From assembly GCA_021812745.1 (NCBI GenBank), contig JAKAMS010000142.1:1-6718 (forward strand): DNA of 6,718 nt. Direction: 5' to 3'. Position numbers and translations under genes: made by a program. The notes beneath the pieces are model-generated. The model made no database searches. It had not been told where the DNA came from and saw only the letters and a program-made list of their open reading frames with translations. Of this stretch, positions 1 through 4,980 are shown in pieces. Every line of letters starts with the position of its first letter. Position 1 is the stretch's first letter. Source of the DNA: Bacteroidota bacterium. Its GTDB lineage: Bacteria; Bacteroidota; Ignavibacteria; Ignavibacteriales; Melioribacteraceae.

Positions 1-755
1 GCGGCGATGGAACCATGCATATTTCAGATAAGCTGAGTAAGATGGGAATGAATATTATTGGTGTCCCGAAAACAATTGACAATGACCTTGAAGCAACCGA
101 TCAAACATTTGGACACGATTCCGCAATTTCGGTTGTCTCGGAAGCATTAGACCGTCTTCATACTACAGCGTCTGCTCATCATCGCGTAATGGTTATTGAA
201 GTAATGGGCAGATATGCGGGTTGGATTGCTCTAAACGGCGGTTTAGCCGGCGGTGCAGATATTATATTAATTCCAGAACTTCCATTCGACTGGAATGTAG
301 TCTACGATAGAGTTCTCCGCAGAAATATGAGCGGAAAGAGGTTTAGTCTTGTTTGTGTTGCCGAAGGCGCTAAACCTAAAAACGGAACATTAATTACAAA
401 AGCAAAAGACATCAGAAGAACCGATCCGATACAACTTGGCGGGATTGGAGAATATGTTGCAAAAATGATATCTGACAATACCGGATTAGAAACACGTTAT
501 ACTGTTCTTGGACATTTACAAAGAGGCGGAAGTCCATCGCCATATGATAGAATCTTGGCAACGAAATTCGGTACAAATGCTATTCAGCTTGCTGTTAAAA
601 AACAATTTGGAAAGATGGTTGCTTTAAAAGGTTCGGAAATTAAAAGTGTCCGAATTGCAGATGCAATTGCACGCCAGAAGTTGGTAAAACCAAAAGATCA
701 AGCGGTATTAGCCGCAAGTGCCGTTGGTGTAAGTTTCGGAACAGAAAAATTATAA
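1..755 (+). CDS. pfkA: 6-phosphofructokinase, C-terminal part (5' end outside window)
   Basis: Phosphorylates fructose 6-phosphate to fructose 1,6-bisphosphate, the committed step of glycolysis, in the cytoplasm. The frame is open from the left edge (first full codon at base 3), so the ATG at 15 is internal. About 250 residues remain, roughly the last two thirds or more of a typical enzyme of 320-370 residues. Visible family motifs in order: GDGT at the edge (end of the nucleotide-site GGDG motif), PKTIDNDL with the catalytic aspartates, VMGRYAGW (substrate/effector region), AEGAKP, and VLGHLQRGGSPSPYDR near the C-terminal third. The combination of GDG with Lys in PKTIDND, rather than Gly as in E. 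coli PGTIDND, places it in the PFK subgroup that includes ATP-using actinobacterial and trypanosomatid enzymes. True PPi enzymes usually carry GGDD or GGED. ATP use is therefore favoured but not proven. It ends in TAA, 66 bases before the tRNA gene. Confidence 0.95.
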   Translation, partial: GDGTMHISDKLSKMGMNIIGVPKTIDNDLEATDQTFGHDSAISVVSEALDRLHTTASAHHRVMVIEVMGRYAGWIALNGGLAGGADIILIPELPFDWNVVYDRVLRRNMSGKRFSLVCVAEGAKPKNGTLITKAKDIRRTDPIQLGGIGEYVAKMISDNTGLETRYTVLGHLQRGGSPSPYDRILATKFGTNAIQLAVKKQFGKMVALKGSEIKSVRIADAIARQKLVKPKDQAVLAASAVGVSFGTEKL

Positions 756-763
756 ACTCTTGC

Positions 764-791
764 TTTGGATATACTTTAATTACTATTTTTG
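764..791 (+). promoter_or_regulatory. Candidate Bacteroidota-type promoter for tRNA-Asp
   Basis: TATTTTTG at 784-791 matches the Bacteroidota -7 consensus TAnnTTTG exactly. TTTG at 764-767 could serve as the -33 element, with a 16-base gap that is shorter than the usual gap of about 20. Transcription would start near 795-798, giving a leader of about 25 bases before the tRNA. The match is by eye only, and the organism's sigma-factor preference is assumed. Confidence 0.35.
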
Positions 792-821
792 TCCGCCCTT
801 AAAAACGGCTTGTTCTTTCAC

Positions 822-895
822 GGGGTCGTAGTTCAGTTGGTTAGAACGCCTGCCTGTCACGCAGGAGGTCGCGAGTTCGAGTCTCGTCGGCCCCG
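822..895 (+). tRNA. tRNA-Asp (anticodon GUC)
   Basis: A full cloverleaf can be drawn. The acceptor stem is 822-828 with 888-894 (one G-T wobble). The D stem GTTC/GAAC is 831-834 with 844-847. The anticodon stem CCTGC/GCAGG is 849-853 with 861-865, around the loop CTGTCAC with anticodon GTC at 856-858. The T stem is 871-875 with 883-887, around TTCGAGT. The discriminator base is G at 895. Known AspRS identity elements (G10, G34, U35, C36, C38, G73) are all present. The 3' CCA is not encoded (the next bases are CAC), so it must be added by CCA nucleotidyltransferase. It stands alone, not in a tRNA cluster. Confidence 0.97.
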
Positions 896-915
896 CACTT
901 AGACTGTTAAAAGAG

Positions 916-935
916 ATTTCAATTATTATTGAAAT
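916..935 (+). terminator. Weak AT-rich hairpin after tRNA-Asp
   Basis: A perfect 8-bp stem ATTTCAAT/ATTGAAAT around a TATT loop, starting 20 bases after the tRNA. It is AT-only apart from one G-C pair per arm and has no clean T-run after it, so it could be a weak terminator, a processing site or chance in AT-rich DNA. Confidence 0.25.
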
Positions 936-1076
936 TATTATACGTGCAATAAAATATTGAACGTAAGCGAAACAATAATTCCACGCTCATCAAGGAATTA
1001 AGTTCTTAAATTTTAACTCTGAGCAACAATTTATTTAGCGATTCTAAATTAGATGGAAGAGAATCTTCACATCAAT

Positions 1077-1204
1077 TCATTTTCTCCTTATCCAATTTAA
1101 CCTCCGTCATATACGTTATATCCATTAACTCGTCTTGAGTCGGATCGCAAATCGGTTATTTAATTTCTTGTCAGGGAAATAAAAACAACAAAAGGAGTAA
1201 GTGA
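1077..1204 (+). promoter_or_regulatory. Possible long-range hairpin hiding the RRM gene's ribosome binding site
   Basis: Bases 1077-1082 and 1084-1089 can pair with 1199-1204 and 1192-1197: two 6-bp helices split by one T-T mismatch, with one G-U wobble. The paired 3' strand covers the whole Shine-Dalgarno AAGGAG and the first base of the start codon. If the transcript begins upstream of 1077, this could shut translation off and be opened by temperature, a protein or another RNA. No function is shown. Confidence 0.3.
1192..1197 (+). promoter_or_regulatory. Shine-Dalgarno of the RRM gene (fixes start at 1204)
   Basis: AAGGAG lies six bases before ATG 1204 but only three before the in-frame GTG at 1201, so ATG 1204 is the better start. 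Starting at ATG also gives MNIYVGNL, the usual beginning of small bacterial RRM proteins. Confidence 0.85.
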
Positions 1205-1533
1205 TGAACATTTACGTAGGTAATTTATCCCAGCAAGCAACCGAACAAGATTTAGAAGGTCTTTTCAAAGAATTCGGCGCAGTAGCAAGCGTAAAAATTA
1301 TACGCGATATGTTTAGCGGCGAATCAAAAGGTTTTGCGTTTGTAGAAATGAATGACAAAGCTGCAGGCACAAAAGCAATTGAAGAGCTTAATACTAAAGA
1401 AGTTAAAGGCAAAAAAATCGTTGTCAACGAAGCACGCCCTAAAACTGATACCAGACGCGGTGGCGGTGGTGGCGGAAACCGTGGCGGCGGCGGTGGAAAT
1501 CGTGGTGGCGGTGGCGGCGGAAAACGCTGGTAA
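1204..1533 (+). CDS. Small RNA-binding protein with one RRM domain and a Gly-rich tail
   Basis: A 109-residue cytoplasmic protein. Residues 1-78 form a complete RNA recognition motif: RNP2 is IYVGNL (3-8) and RNP1 is KGFAFVEM (42-49), with aromatic residues at the RNA-stacking positions. The tail from residue 84 is low complexity: three R-(G)5-6-N/K units followed by KRW, resembling the RGG-type tails of cyanobacterial Rbp and eukaryotic glycine-rich RNA-binding proteins. Relatives are thought to bind single-stranded RNA and act as RNA chaperones. Cyanobacterial ones are often cold-induced, but regulation here is not known. The gene stands alone with a strong Shine-Dalgarno, a long gene-free region before it and terminator-like hairpins after it. 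GGT/GGC codons make 1456-1527 locally GC-rich. The family call is firm; the RNA targets cannot be told from sequence. Confidence 0.95.
   Translation: MNIYVGNLSQQATEQDLEGLFKEFGAVASVKIIRDMFSGESKGFAFVEMNDKAAGTKAIEELNTKEVKGKKIVVNEARPKTDTRRGGGGGGNRGGGGGNRGGGGGGKRW
1456..1524 (+). repeat. Imperfect tandem repeat coding the Gly-rich tail
   Basis: Three units in register: Arg-Gly6-Asn (1456-1479, 24 bases), Arg-Gly5-Asn (1480-1500, 21 bases) and Arg-Gly6-Lys (1501-1524, 24 bases). Unit lengths are multiples of three, so copy-number change would keep the frame. Confidence 0.8.
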
Positions 1534-1566
1534 TATTTTTTTTAATTTCCGAAAATTTTATATTGT

Positions 1567-1588
1567 ATCCGCCTTCGGGCAGATTTTC
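1567..1588 (+). terminator. Terminator-like hairpin after the RRM gene
   Basis: GCC/GGC closes a TTCG tetraloop (1571-1580). It is extended by ATC/GAT across one C-A mismatch (1567-1569 with 1582-1584) and followed by a short T-run at 1584-1587. It looks like a weaker or decayed version of the hairpin at 1623-1642 and lies 33 bases after the RRM stop codon. Confidence 0.5.
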
Positions 1589-1622
1589 TAACAATTTAAG
1601 GGAAACGGTTCCCACTACTTGC

Positions 1623-1649
1623 ATCCCGCCTTTTGGCGGGATTTTTTTT
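1623..1649 (+). terminator. Strong rho-independent terminator
   Basis: A perfect 8-bp stem ATCCCGCC/GGCGGGAT around a TTTT loop (1623-1642), running into eight T residues (1642-1649). It is the best terminator in the window and would end RRM transcription. It is unusual in finishing only three bases before the start codon of the methyltransferase gene. Confidence 0.9.
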
Positions 1650-1652
1650 AAC

Positions 1653-2414
1653 ATGAAAACAAAAACCGATTACAACGAACTCTCGCTAAACTATAATTTA
1701 TGTTATAAAATTAATCCTATGCTTGGAGTCAGCAAAGCTCTGCTGAATATTGTCTCAAAAACTAAGTCGAAGAACATTCTTGAAGTAGGATGCGGAACCG
1801 GACATTGGTTAAATGAATTGAATCTTCTTGACCTAAATAAATTTGGAGTTGATTATTCTCTCGGACTGTTGAACGAAGCCAAGAATCAAAACAACAAATT
1901 AAAATTAATTCTTGCAGACGCCAATACCCTTCCTTTTGTTAACGGTAAATTCGATTTGATCTTCTGTGTAAACGCAATTCATCAATTCAATTATCAAAGG
2001 GAATTCATTCTAAATTTATCACATCTTCTGAAACCGAACGGAATTTTTGCTTTGTTTTGTTTAGATCCGAGGAACAAAAATGATAAGTGGTATATCTATG
2101 ATTATTTTGAAGGCACGTACAAAAAGGATTTGCAGAGATATCCCTCGTTAGAAGATATTACTATTTGGATGAATGAATCAGGCTTAAAACAAATTGAAAT
2201 TAGCACCGTCGAGCGAATTGAAAATGATTTAACTGGCAAAAATTTATTTAGCGACTCCTTTCTGCGGAAAGACCAATCATCACAGCTTGCATGTCTAAGT
2301 GAAGAAGAATATTTAATTGGAATTAACAAATTAGAAAATGCTATAAAAGAAGATCCGCAAATAGTTTTTCCGGTAAGATTGACTTTTTTTTCAATAATAG
2401 GAATTAAAGAATAG
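1653..2414 (+). CDS. Class I SAM-dependent methyltransferase (type 11-like)
   Basis: Transfers a methyl group from S-adenosylmethionine to an unidentified substrate, probably in the cytoplasm. From ATG 1653 it has 253 residues, normal for this family. Motif I EVGCGTG is at residues 44-50, the acidic residue for the SAM ribose is in GVDYS (D67), the adenine-side ADA is at 88-90, FDLIFCVNAIHQF (100-112) is the motif IV region, and LKPNG (126-130) precedes strand 5. The start was chosen because the N-terminal DYNELSLNYN segment fits the usual lead-in helix. The upstream extension to TTG 1563 would translate the two terminator hairpins and is unlikely. ATG 1719 would cut into the fold. No Shine-Dalgarno precedes ATG 1653. 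The fold is clear; the substrate is not, and neighbours give no hint. Confidence 0.85.
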   Translation: MKTKTDYNELSLNYNLCYKINPMLGVSKALLNIVSKTKSKNILEVGCGTGHWLNELNLLDLNKFGVDYSLGLLNEAKNQNNKLKLILADANTLPFVNGKFDLIFCVNAIHQFNYQREFILNLSHLLKPNGIFALFCLDPRNKNDKWYIYDYFEGTYKKDLQRYPSLEDITIWMNESGLKQIEISTVERIENDLTGKNLFSDSFLRKDQSSQLACLSEEEYLIGINKLENAIKEDPQIVFPVRLTFFSIIGIKE

Positions 2415-2527
2415 ACGAATAATCCTTCCGAATAACTACATTTTTTAGTTTTTCTTTATATAAAAAAATTTCTCCAATTAACCATTTGTTTGTTTGCTTC
2501 GTCTAAAGATGCGAAAGGAAAAATTAA
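2415..2527 (+). other. AT-rich intergenic region before the DUF3052 gene
   Basis: About 110 bases with no gene and no clear terminator for the methyltransferase gene. It contains TTTATATAAA and three tandem TTTG units (2485-2496). A promoter for the downstream two-gene unit probably lies here, but no element is convincing. The Shine-Dalgarno AAAGGAA (2514-2520) ends seven bases before ATG 2528. Confidence 0.5.
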
Positions 2528-2938
2528 ATGAATGTCATGAACGGAATACCGCTTCACGAGAAACTAGGAATAAAAGAAGGATATCAAATTAAACTTATTA
2601 ACGAGCCGGACAATTTCATACATTCGTTCAACGGAATTTATGATAAGATTCATTTTCATAAGCGACTTATAGAACCGGTTGATTTGATTCATCTTTTCAC
2701 CCGATCTAAAAAGGAATTGACGGTTGAACTTCCAACGTTGAAAAATTATCTTAAAGCGACCGGCGCTTTTTGGGTTTCGTGGCCTAAGAGAAATTCTAAT
2801 CACGTTTCCGACTTGAATAACAACGTGGTACGCGAGATTGGTCGGATAAACGGTCTTGTTGATACAAAGGTTTGTTCAATTGATGAAAATTGGTCAGCGC
2901 TAAAATTTGTTTTCCAACCAAAAGGAGAAATGAAATGA
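2528..2938 (+). CDS. DUF3052 family protein
   Basis: A 136-residue soluble protein of unknown function. It fits the DUF3052 pattern as I know it: an N-terminal GIPLHEKLGIKEGY segment, a central segment with DLIHLF and LPTLKNYLKATGAFWVSWPK, and a C-terminal VVREIGRINGLVDTKVCSID followed by ENWSALKFV. The WVSWPK, GLVD-KVC and W-S-LKF signatures are the most telling. Length is normal for the family. The start at 2528 is supported by AAAGGAA seven bases upstream; the in-frame ATG at 2537 is possible. Its last codons contain the ribosome binding site of the next gene, and its TGA stop overlaps that gene's ATG in an ATGA arrangement, so the two are almost certainly co-transcribed and translationally coupled. 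Confidence 0.85.
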   Translation: MNVMNGIPLHEKLGIKEGYQIKLINEPDNFIHSFNGIYDKIHFHKRLIEPVDLIHLFTRSKKELTVELPTLKNYLKATGAFWVSWPKRNSNHVSDLNNNVVREIGRINGLVDTKVCSIDENWSALKFVFQPKGEMK

Positions 2939-3123
2939 AGATTATTTTGTGGTTAGTATTGCTCTTCTTCTGTGCGCCTTTGGCAATATTTGTGTTGGTG
3001 CTCTATCCGATAGTTTGGCTATTTCTTCTTCCATTTAGAATGGTTGGCATTGCTGTGGATGGCGTATTTGATTTATTGGGAGCGTTACTTAAACTCCTCG
3101 CAAAAATATTACGGGGAATTTAA
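2935..3123 (+). CDS. Small hydrophobic membrane protein, unknown function
   Basis: A 62-residue protein with no family I can name. Residues 4-34 form one long hydrophobic stretch broken by prolines (AP at 14-15, YP at 24-25), compatible with one long or two short membrane segments. After FRM, the C-terminal 25 residues read as an amphipathic helix (FDLLGALLKLLAKILRGI) ending in basic residues. The start at 2935 has AAAGGAG at 2921-2927, seven bases upstream, inside the DUF3052 gene, and overlaps that gene's stop by four bases (ATGA). This arrangement makes it a real gene despite its size. Its 3' end faces the minus-strand thioredoxin gene across 14 bases, with no terminator seen between them. 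It could be a membrane anchor or partner of the DUF3052 protein, which is inference from coupling only. Confidence 0.75.
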   Translation: MKIILWLVLLFFCAPLAIFVLVLYPIVWLFLLPFRMVGIAVDGVFDLLGALLKLLAKILRGI

Positions 3124-3137
3124 GAATAAAATTTTAA

Positions 3138-3623
3138 CTATTTCTCTTTCTTAGGAGCCCACTCTTTTAAGAAAGTCATGATTTTCTCTGCGTCGTAAGA
3201 TTTCTCCTTCTCTAGCTCTTCTGTTTTTTTAGAAAATAAAAACTTACCGTCTTTTTCTAAAATAAAGATGTGCGGAAATCCGGGGATCTTAGGATAATGC
3301 GAGAGGAATTTTTCATTTTTGTTTTCAGGACTATAATTTACTTTTATCACAACAAAATTATCGTGCAGATAATTTTTTAGTTCCGGATTAGCTTCAAAAA
3401 ATCCGTCCAAGCGGTGACACCATATACACCATTCGCCTCCTACGTCAAGTAAAATTCTTTTATCCGACTTCTGTGCTTCTTCAACAGCAATTTTTAGATC
3501 CTCAAAAGGATTTCTGGACGGATCAAATTTAGGCGCATTATTTTTTTCTTGTATGGGTTGAGCATTTATAATATTCATTAAGAAGACAAATATCAGCAGT
3601 CCGGGAAAAAGCAGTTTTTTCAT
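3138..3623 (-). CDS. Exported thioredoxin-fold protein (WCIWCH active site)
   Basis: A 161-residue protein of the thioredoxin-like group often called Thioredoxin_7 or DUF255-like. Residues 1-21 (MKKLLFPGLL to INA) form a Sec signal peptide with probable cleavage after Ala21, so it should act in the periplasm. There is no lipobox Cys. The redox site is W-C66-I-W-C69-H, preceded by ILLDVGGE, the expected strand. The cis-Pro loop is GFPHIFI (Pro117), and KDGK lies in the final hairpin. This is a thiol-disulfide reductase or a thiol-handling protein whose partner is unknown. The start at 3623 was chosen because GAGG (3632-3629) lies five bases upstream and it begins the signal peptide exactly; a start at 3671 would add 16 polar residues before the signal. 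It is divergent from the SirB1-family gene and convergent with the small membrane protein gene. Confidence 0.88.
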   Translation of the reverse strand: MKKLLFPGLLIFVFLMNIINAQPIQEKNNAPKFDPSRNPFEDLKIAVEEAQKSDKRILLDVGGEWCIWCHRLDGFFEANPELKNYLHDNFVVIKVNYSPENKNEKFLSHYPKIPGFPHIFILEKDGKFLFSKKTEELEKEKSYDAEKIMTFLKEWAPKKEK

Positions 3624-3649
3624 TTCAACCTCGATTCTTTTGGAATAAT

Positions 3650-3685
3650 TATTAACGTTTTTTGAATACACATTAGTATTAACGT
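3650..3685. repeat. Direct repeat TATTAACGT in the divergent intergenic region
   Basis: TATTAACGT occurs at 3650-3658 and 3677-3685, 27 bases apart, between the thioredoxin and SirB1-family genes. The right copy overlaps the left arm of the dyad at 3674-3699. This could be a pair of binding sites or chance in AT-rich sequence. Confidence 0.35.
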
Positions 3686-3699
3686 CAAAAATAATACTA
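3674..3699. promoter_or_regulatory. 8-bp dyad over candidate thioredoxin-gene promoter
   Basis: A perfect inverted repeat TAGTATTA (3674-3681) and TAATACTA (3692-3699) with a 10-base spacer, so the arm centres are 18 bases apart. On the minus strand, TATTTTTG (3693-3686) matches TAnnTTTG exactly and lies in the spacer and inner arm, so a bound dimer would cover the thioredoxin promoter. A -33 element at the right distance is not clear. The site also lies about 27 bases before the SirB1-family start codon. Confidence 0.4.
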
Positions 3700-3725
3700 T
3701 TTTGGCGATAAGAAAGAGCAAAAAA

Positions 3726-4565
3726 ATGACTTCCGAAAACAAATTACGTTATTTAATTGATCTCGTTGATGACGAGAGCGCAGAAGTCCGCTCTGAAATT
3801 ATTAAACAATTGCACGAATACGGCTTTGCTTTGGAGAAGGATTTGAAAAATCTTTCCGCTGATGTTGTCAACGGTAAGATAAATATCTTAACCCCAATTC
3901 TTGCTGCCAACAGAATGAAATGGCTGGAAGAATATTGGCACAGCTGGTTTAATAAAAATAATTTTCACGAAAAAATTGAATGCGCACTTGATCTCATTTC
4001 CCGGTTTCATTACGGAATATATTTTACACCTGCACTTTCAGAACTACTGGATCAATTATCTGATGAATTTAGAAATAAAATGCCATACGGAGATGAGCTC
4101 GATTTAGCTAATTTTTTGTTTCAGGAAAAGGAATTGATAGGTGCAAAGGAAGATTATTATAATCCTTTTAATTCTAATCCAATCTATACTATCAAAGAGA
4201 AAAAAGGGCTTCCAATAACCCTTTCACTAATTTATATTCTTATTGGCGACCGGCTAGGACTTGATATTCGCGGTTGTAATTTTCCGGGACATTTTCTAGC
4301 CAAGATTACTTTAGATGATGACGAAATTATTTTGATTGATTGTTTCAACAAAGGCAAAATAATTTTTGAAAACGATATAAATGAAGCTCTTGATTATCCT
4401 GTAGATTCTATTATTGATGTTATTCACAACGATGTTACCGCCGAAGCGGTTATTACACGAGTTATTAACAACTTGATCAATGCTTATTCTTTTATTAATG
4501 ATAGCGACAGCATAAATTTTTTCACAAATCTTTCAAAGCAAATCCCGAAAAAATCCACTAGTTGA
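3726..4565 (+). CDS. SirB1-family protein (transglutaminase-like core)
   Basis: A 279-residue cytoplasmic protein related to E. coli SirB1/YchA (about 270 residues). Residues 1-60 are helical and HEAT-like (ESAEVRSEIIKQLHEYG). The centre carries the family signature: KKGLPITLSLIYI (159-171), RLGLDIRGCNFPGHFL ending at 191 with the conserved PGHF histidine, and ILIDCFNKG (D205, family I-D-x-F-x-G). The usual C-terminal TPR-like part is short here, about one and a half helices after VINNLINAYSF. The transglutaminase-type catalytic Cys is not obvious, as in the family generally, so enzyme activity is doubtful. The molecular role is unknown; the name comes from a Salmonella locus affecting invasion-gene expression. 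The start at ATG 3726 was chosen over TTG 3702 because of a purine-rich AAAGAG seven bases upstream. Confidence 0.85.
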   Translation: MTSENKLRYLIDLVDDESAEVRSEIIKQLHEYGFALEKDLKNLSADVVNGKINILTPILAANRMKWLEEYWHSWFNKNNFHEKIECALDLISRFHYGIYFTPALSELLDQLSDEFRNKMPYGDELDLANFLFQEKELIGAKEDYYNPFNSNPIYTIKEKKGLPITLSLIYILIGDRLGLDIRGCNFPGHFLAKITLDDDEIILIDCFNKGKIIFENDINEALDYPVDSIIDVIHNDVTAEAVITRVINNLINAYSFINDSDSINFFTNLSKQIPKKSTS

Positions 4566-4592
4566 ACCAGCTTTCTTCTAGAGCTAATTTTG
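4561..4592 (+). promoter_or_regulatory. Candidate Bacteroidota-type promoter for the YeaQ-type gene
   Basis: TAATTTTG (4585-4592) matches TAnnTTTG exactly, and GTTG (4561-4564) is a 3-of-4 match to the -33 TTTG with a 20-base gap, the expected spacing. Transcription would start near 4597-4600, about 33 bases before ATG 4632. The -33 element overlaps the stop codon of the SirB1-family gene. This is the best-formed promoter candidate in the window. Confidence 0.5.
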
Positions 4593-4619
4593 TTTAGTTT
4601 AATTCCGTATAAACAAAAT
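4587..4619. promoter_or_regulatory. Perfect 10-bp dyad at the YeaQ-type gene promoter
   Basis: ATTTTGTTTA (4587-4596) and TAAACAAAAT (4610-4619) are exact inverted repeats with a 13-base spacer, arm centres 23 bases apart (about two helical turns). The left arm covers most of the candidate -7 box, so this suits a repressor operator. In RNA it would be only partly transcribed from the predicted start, so a leader hairpin is less likely. It is AT-rich with no T-run, so it is not a terminator for the preceding gene. Confidence 0.5.
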
Positions 4620-4631
4620 AGAGTAACTATT

Positions 4632-4916
4632 ATGACACTTGGAGGATTTCTTTTACTGCTTGTTATAGCTGCAATCTGCGGCGCAATCGGTCAAAGCATT
4701 GCCGGTTATTCGCTCGGCGGATGTTTTGTTTCAATTATTATTGGATTTATAGGCGCGTGGCTCGGTCCTTTAATTGCAAGGGAATTGGATCTGCCGATGT
4801 TCTACACAATACACGTTCAAGGAAGAGAATTCCCGTTTGTATGGTCAATTATCGGCTCGGCAGTTTTCGCCCTCGTTGTCGGAATGCTTACACGCGGAAG
4901 AAACAGACAATCATAA
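4632..4916 (+). CDS. GlsB/YeaQ/YmgE-family stress-associated membrane protein
   Basis: A 94-residue inner-membrane protein of the transglycosylase-associated (Transgly_assoc) family. Three hydrophobic segments are visible: residues 4-21 (GFLLLLVIAAICGAIGQS), about 27-46 (GGCFVSIIIGFIGAWLGPLI) and about 69-87 (FVWSIIGSAVFALVVGML), ending in a basic RGRNR tail. Glycines repeat in the first two segments as is typical of the family. The LDLP-x-F-Y-T loop and GREFPFVWSIIGSA segment match the longer subgroup. Members are induced by general stress in E. coli and other bacteria, but the biochemical role is unknown. ATG 4632 was chosen because the membrane segment follows immediately; a TTG at 4590 would start within the candidate promoter. 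The ribosome binding site (AGAG, 4620-4623) is weak. Confidence 0.88.
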   Translation: MTLGGFLLLLVIAAICGAIGQSIAGYSLGGCFVSIIIGFIGAWLGPLIARELDLPMFYTIHVQGREFPFVWSIIGSAVFALVVGMLTRGRNRQS

Positions 4917-4980
4917 TTTACTTTTTCAATTATGAACTAACATCAGCTTCATATGGTTTTAGTTAAGAAAGAATTGCAGA

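Larger units (their letters stand above)
896..1203 (+). other. Gene-free leader region between tRNA-Asp and the RRM gene
   Basis: About 300 AT-rich bases without a credible gene on either strand. It holds an AT hairpin at 916-935, a 6-bp inverted repeat GATTCT/AGAATC (1040-1045 with 1060-1065), a small ATATA/TATAT dyad (1109-1121) and a CT-rich stretch at 1077-1089 complementary to the ribosome binding site of the next gene. No TAnnTTTG box is evident. A weak sigma70-like pair, TTGAGT (1135-1140) with an AT-rich -10 near 1157-1164, could give a short transcript. A start further upstream would give a long structured 5' leader. I cannot decide between these from sequence. Confidence 0.6.

Noticed and set aside
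791..807. Short CCG/CGG hairpin between the phosphofructokinase and tRNA genes as a terminator
   Set aside because: Only three pairs with a large loop and no T-run after it.
1563..1652. N-terminal extension of the methyltransferase from TTG 1563
   Set aside because: The 30 added residues are the translation of two terminator hairpins and resemble no methyltransferase N-terminus.
1212..1654. Open frames on both strands overlapping the RRM gene
   Set aside because: They are byproducts of the repetitive GGN codons and give low-complexity Ala/Val or His/Arg peptides; the RRM frame has full domain motifs and a strong ribosome site.
2485..2496. Three tandem TTTG units before the DUF3052 gene as -33 elements
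   Set aside because: No TAnnTTTG or TATAAT-like box follows at a workable distance, so it is treated as simple-sequence chance.
2102..2803. Minus-strand frames inside the methyltransferase and DUF3052 genes
   Set aside because: No ribosome site or recognisable domain; they lie wholly opposite well-supported genes.
3146..3175. 8-bp inverted repeat CTTTCTTA/TAAGAAAG near the convergent gene ends
   Set aside because: It lies inside the thioredoxin coding end, has a 14-base loop and no T-run in either direction; not a convincing terminator.
4721..4966. Second plus-strand frame overlapping the YeaQ-type gene
   Set aside because: Its composition (Arg/Cys-rich, no motif) is that of an out-of-frame reading of a clear membrane protein gene.
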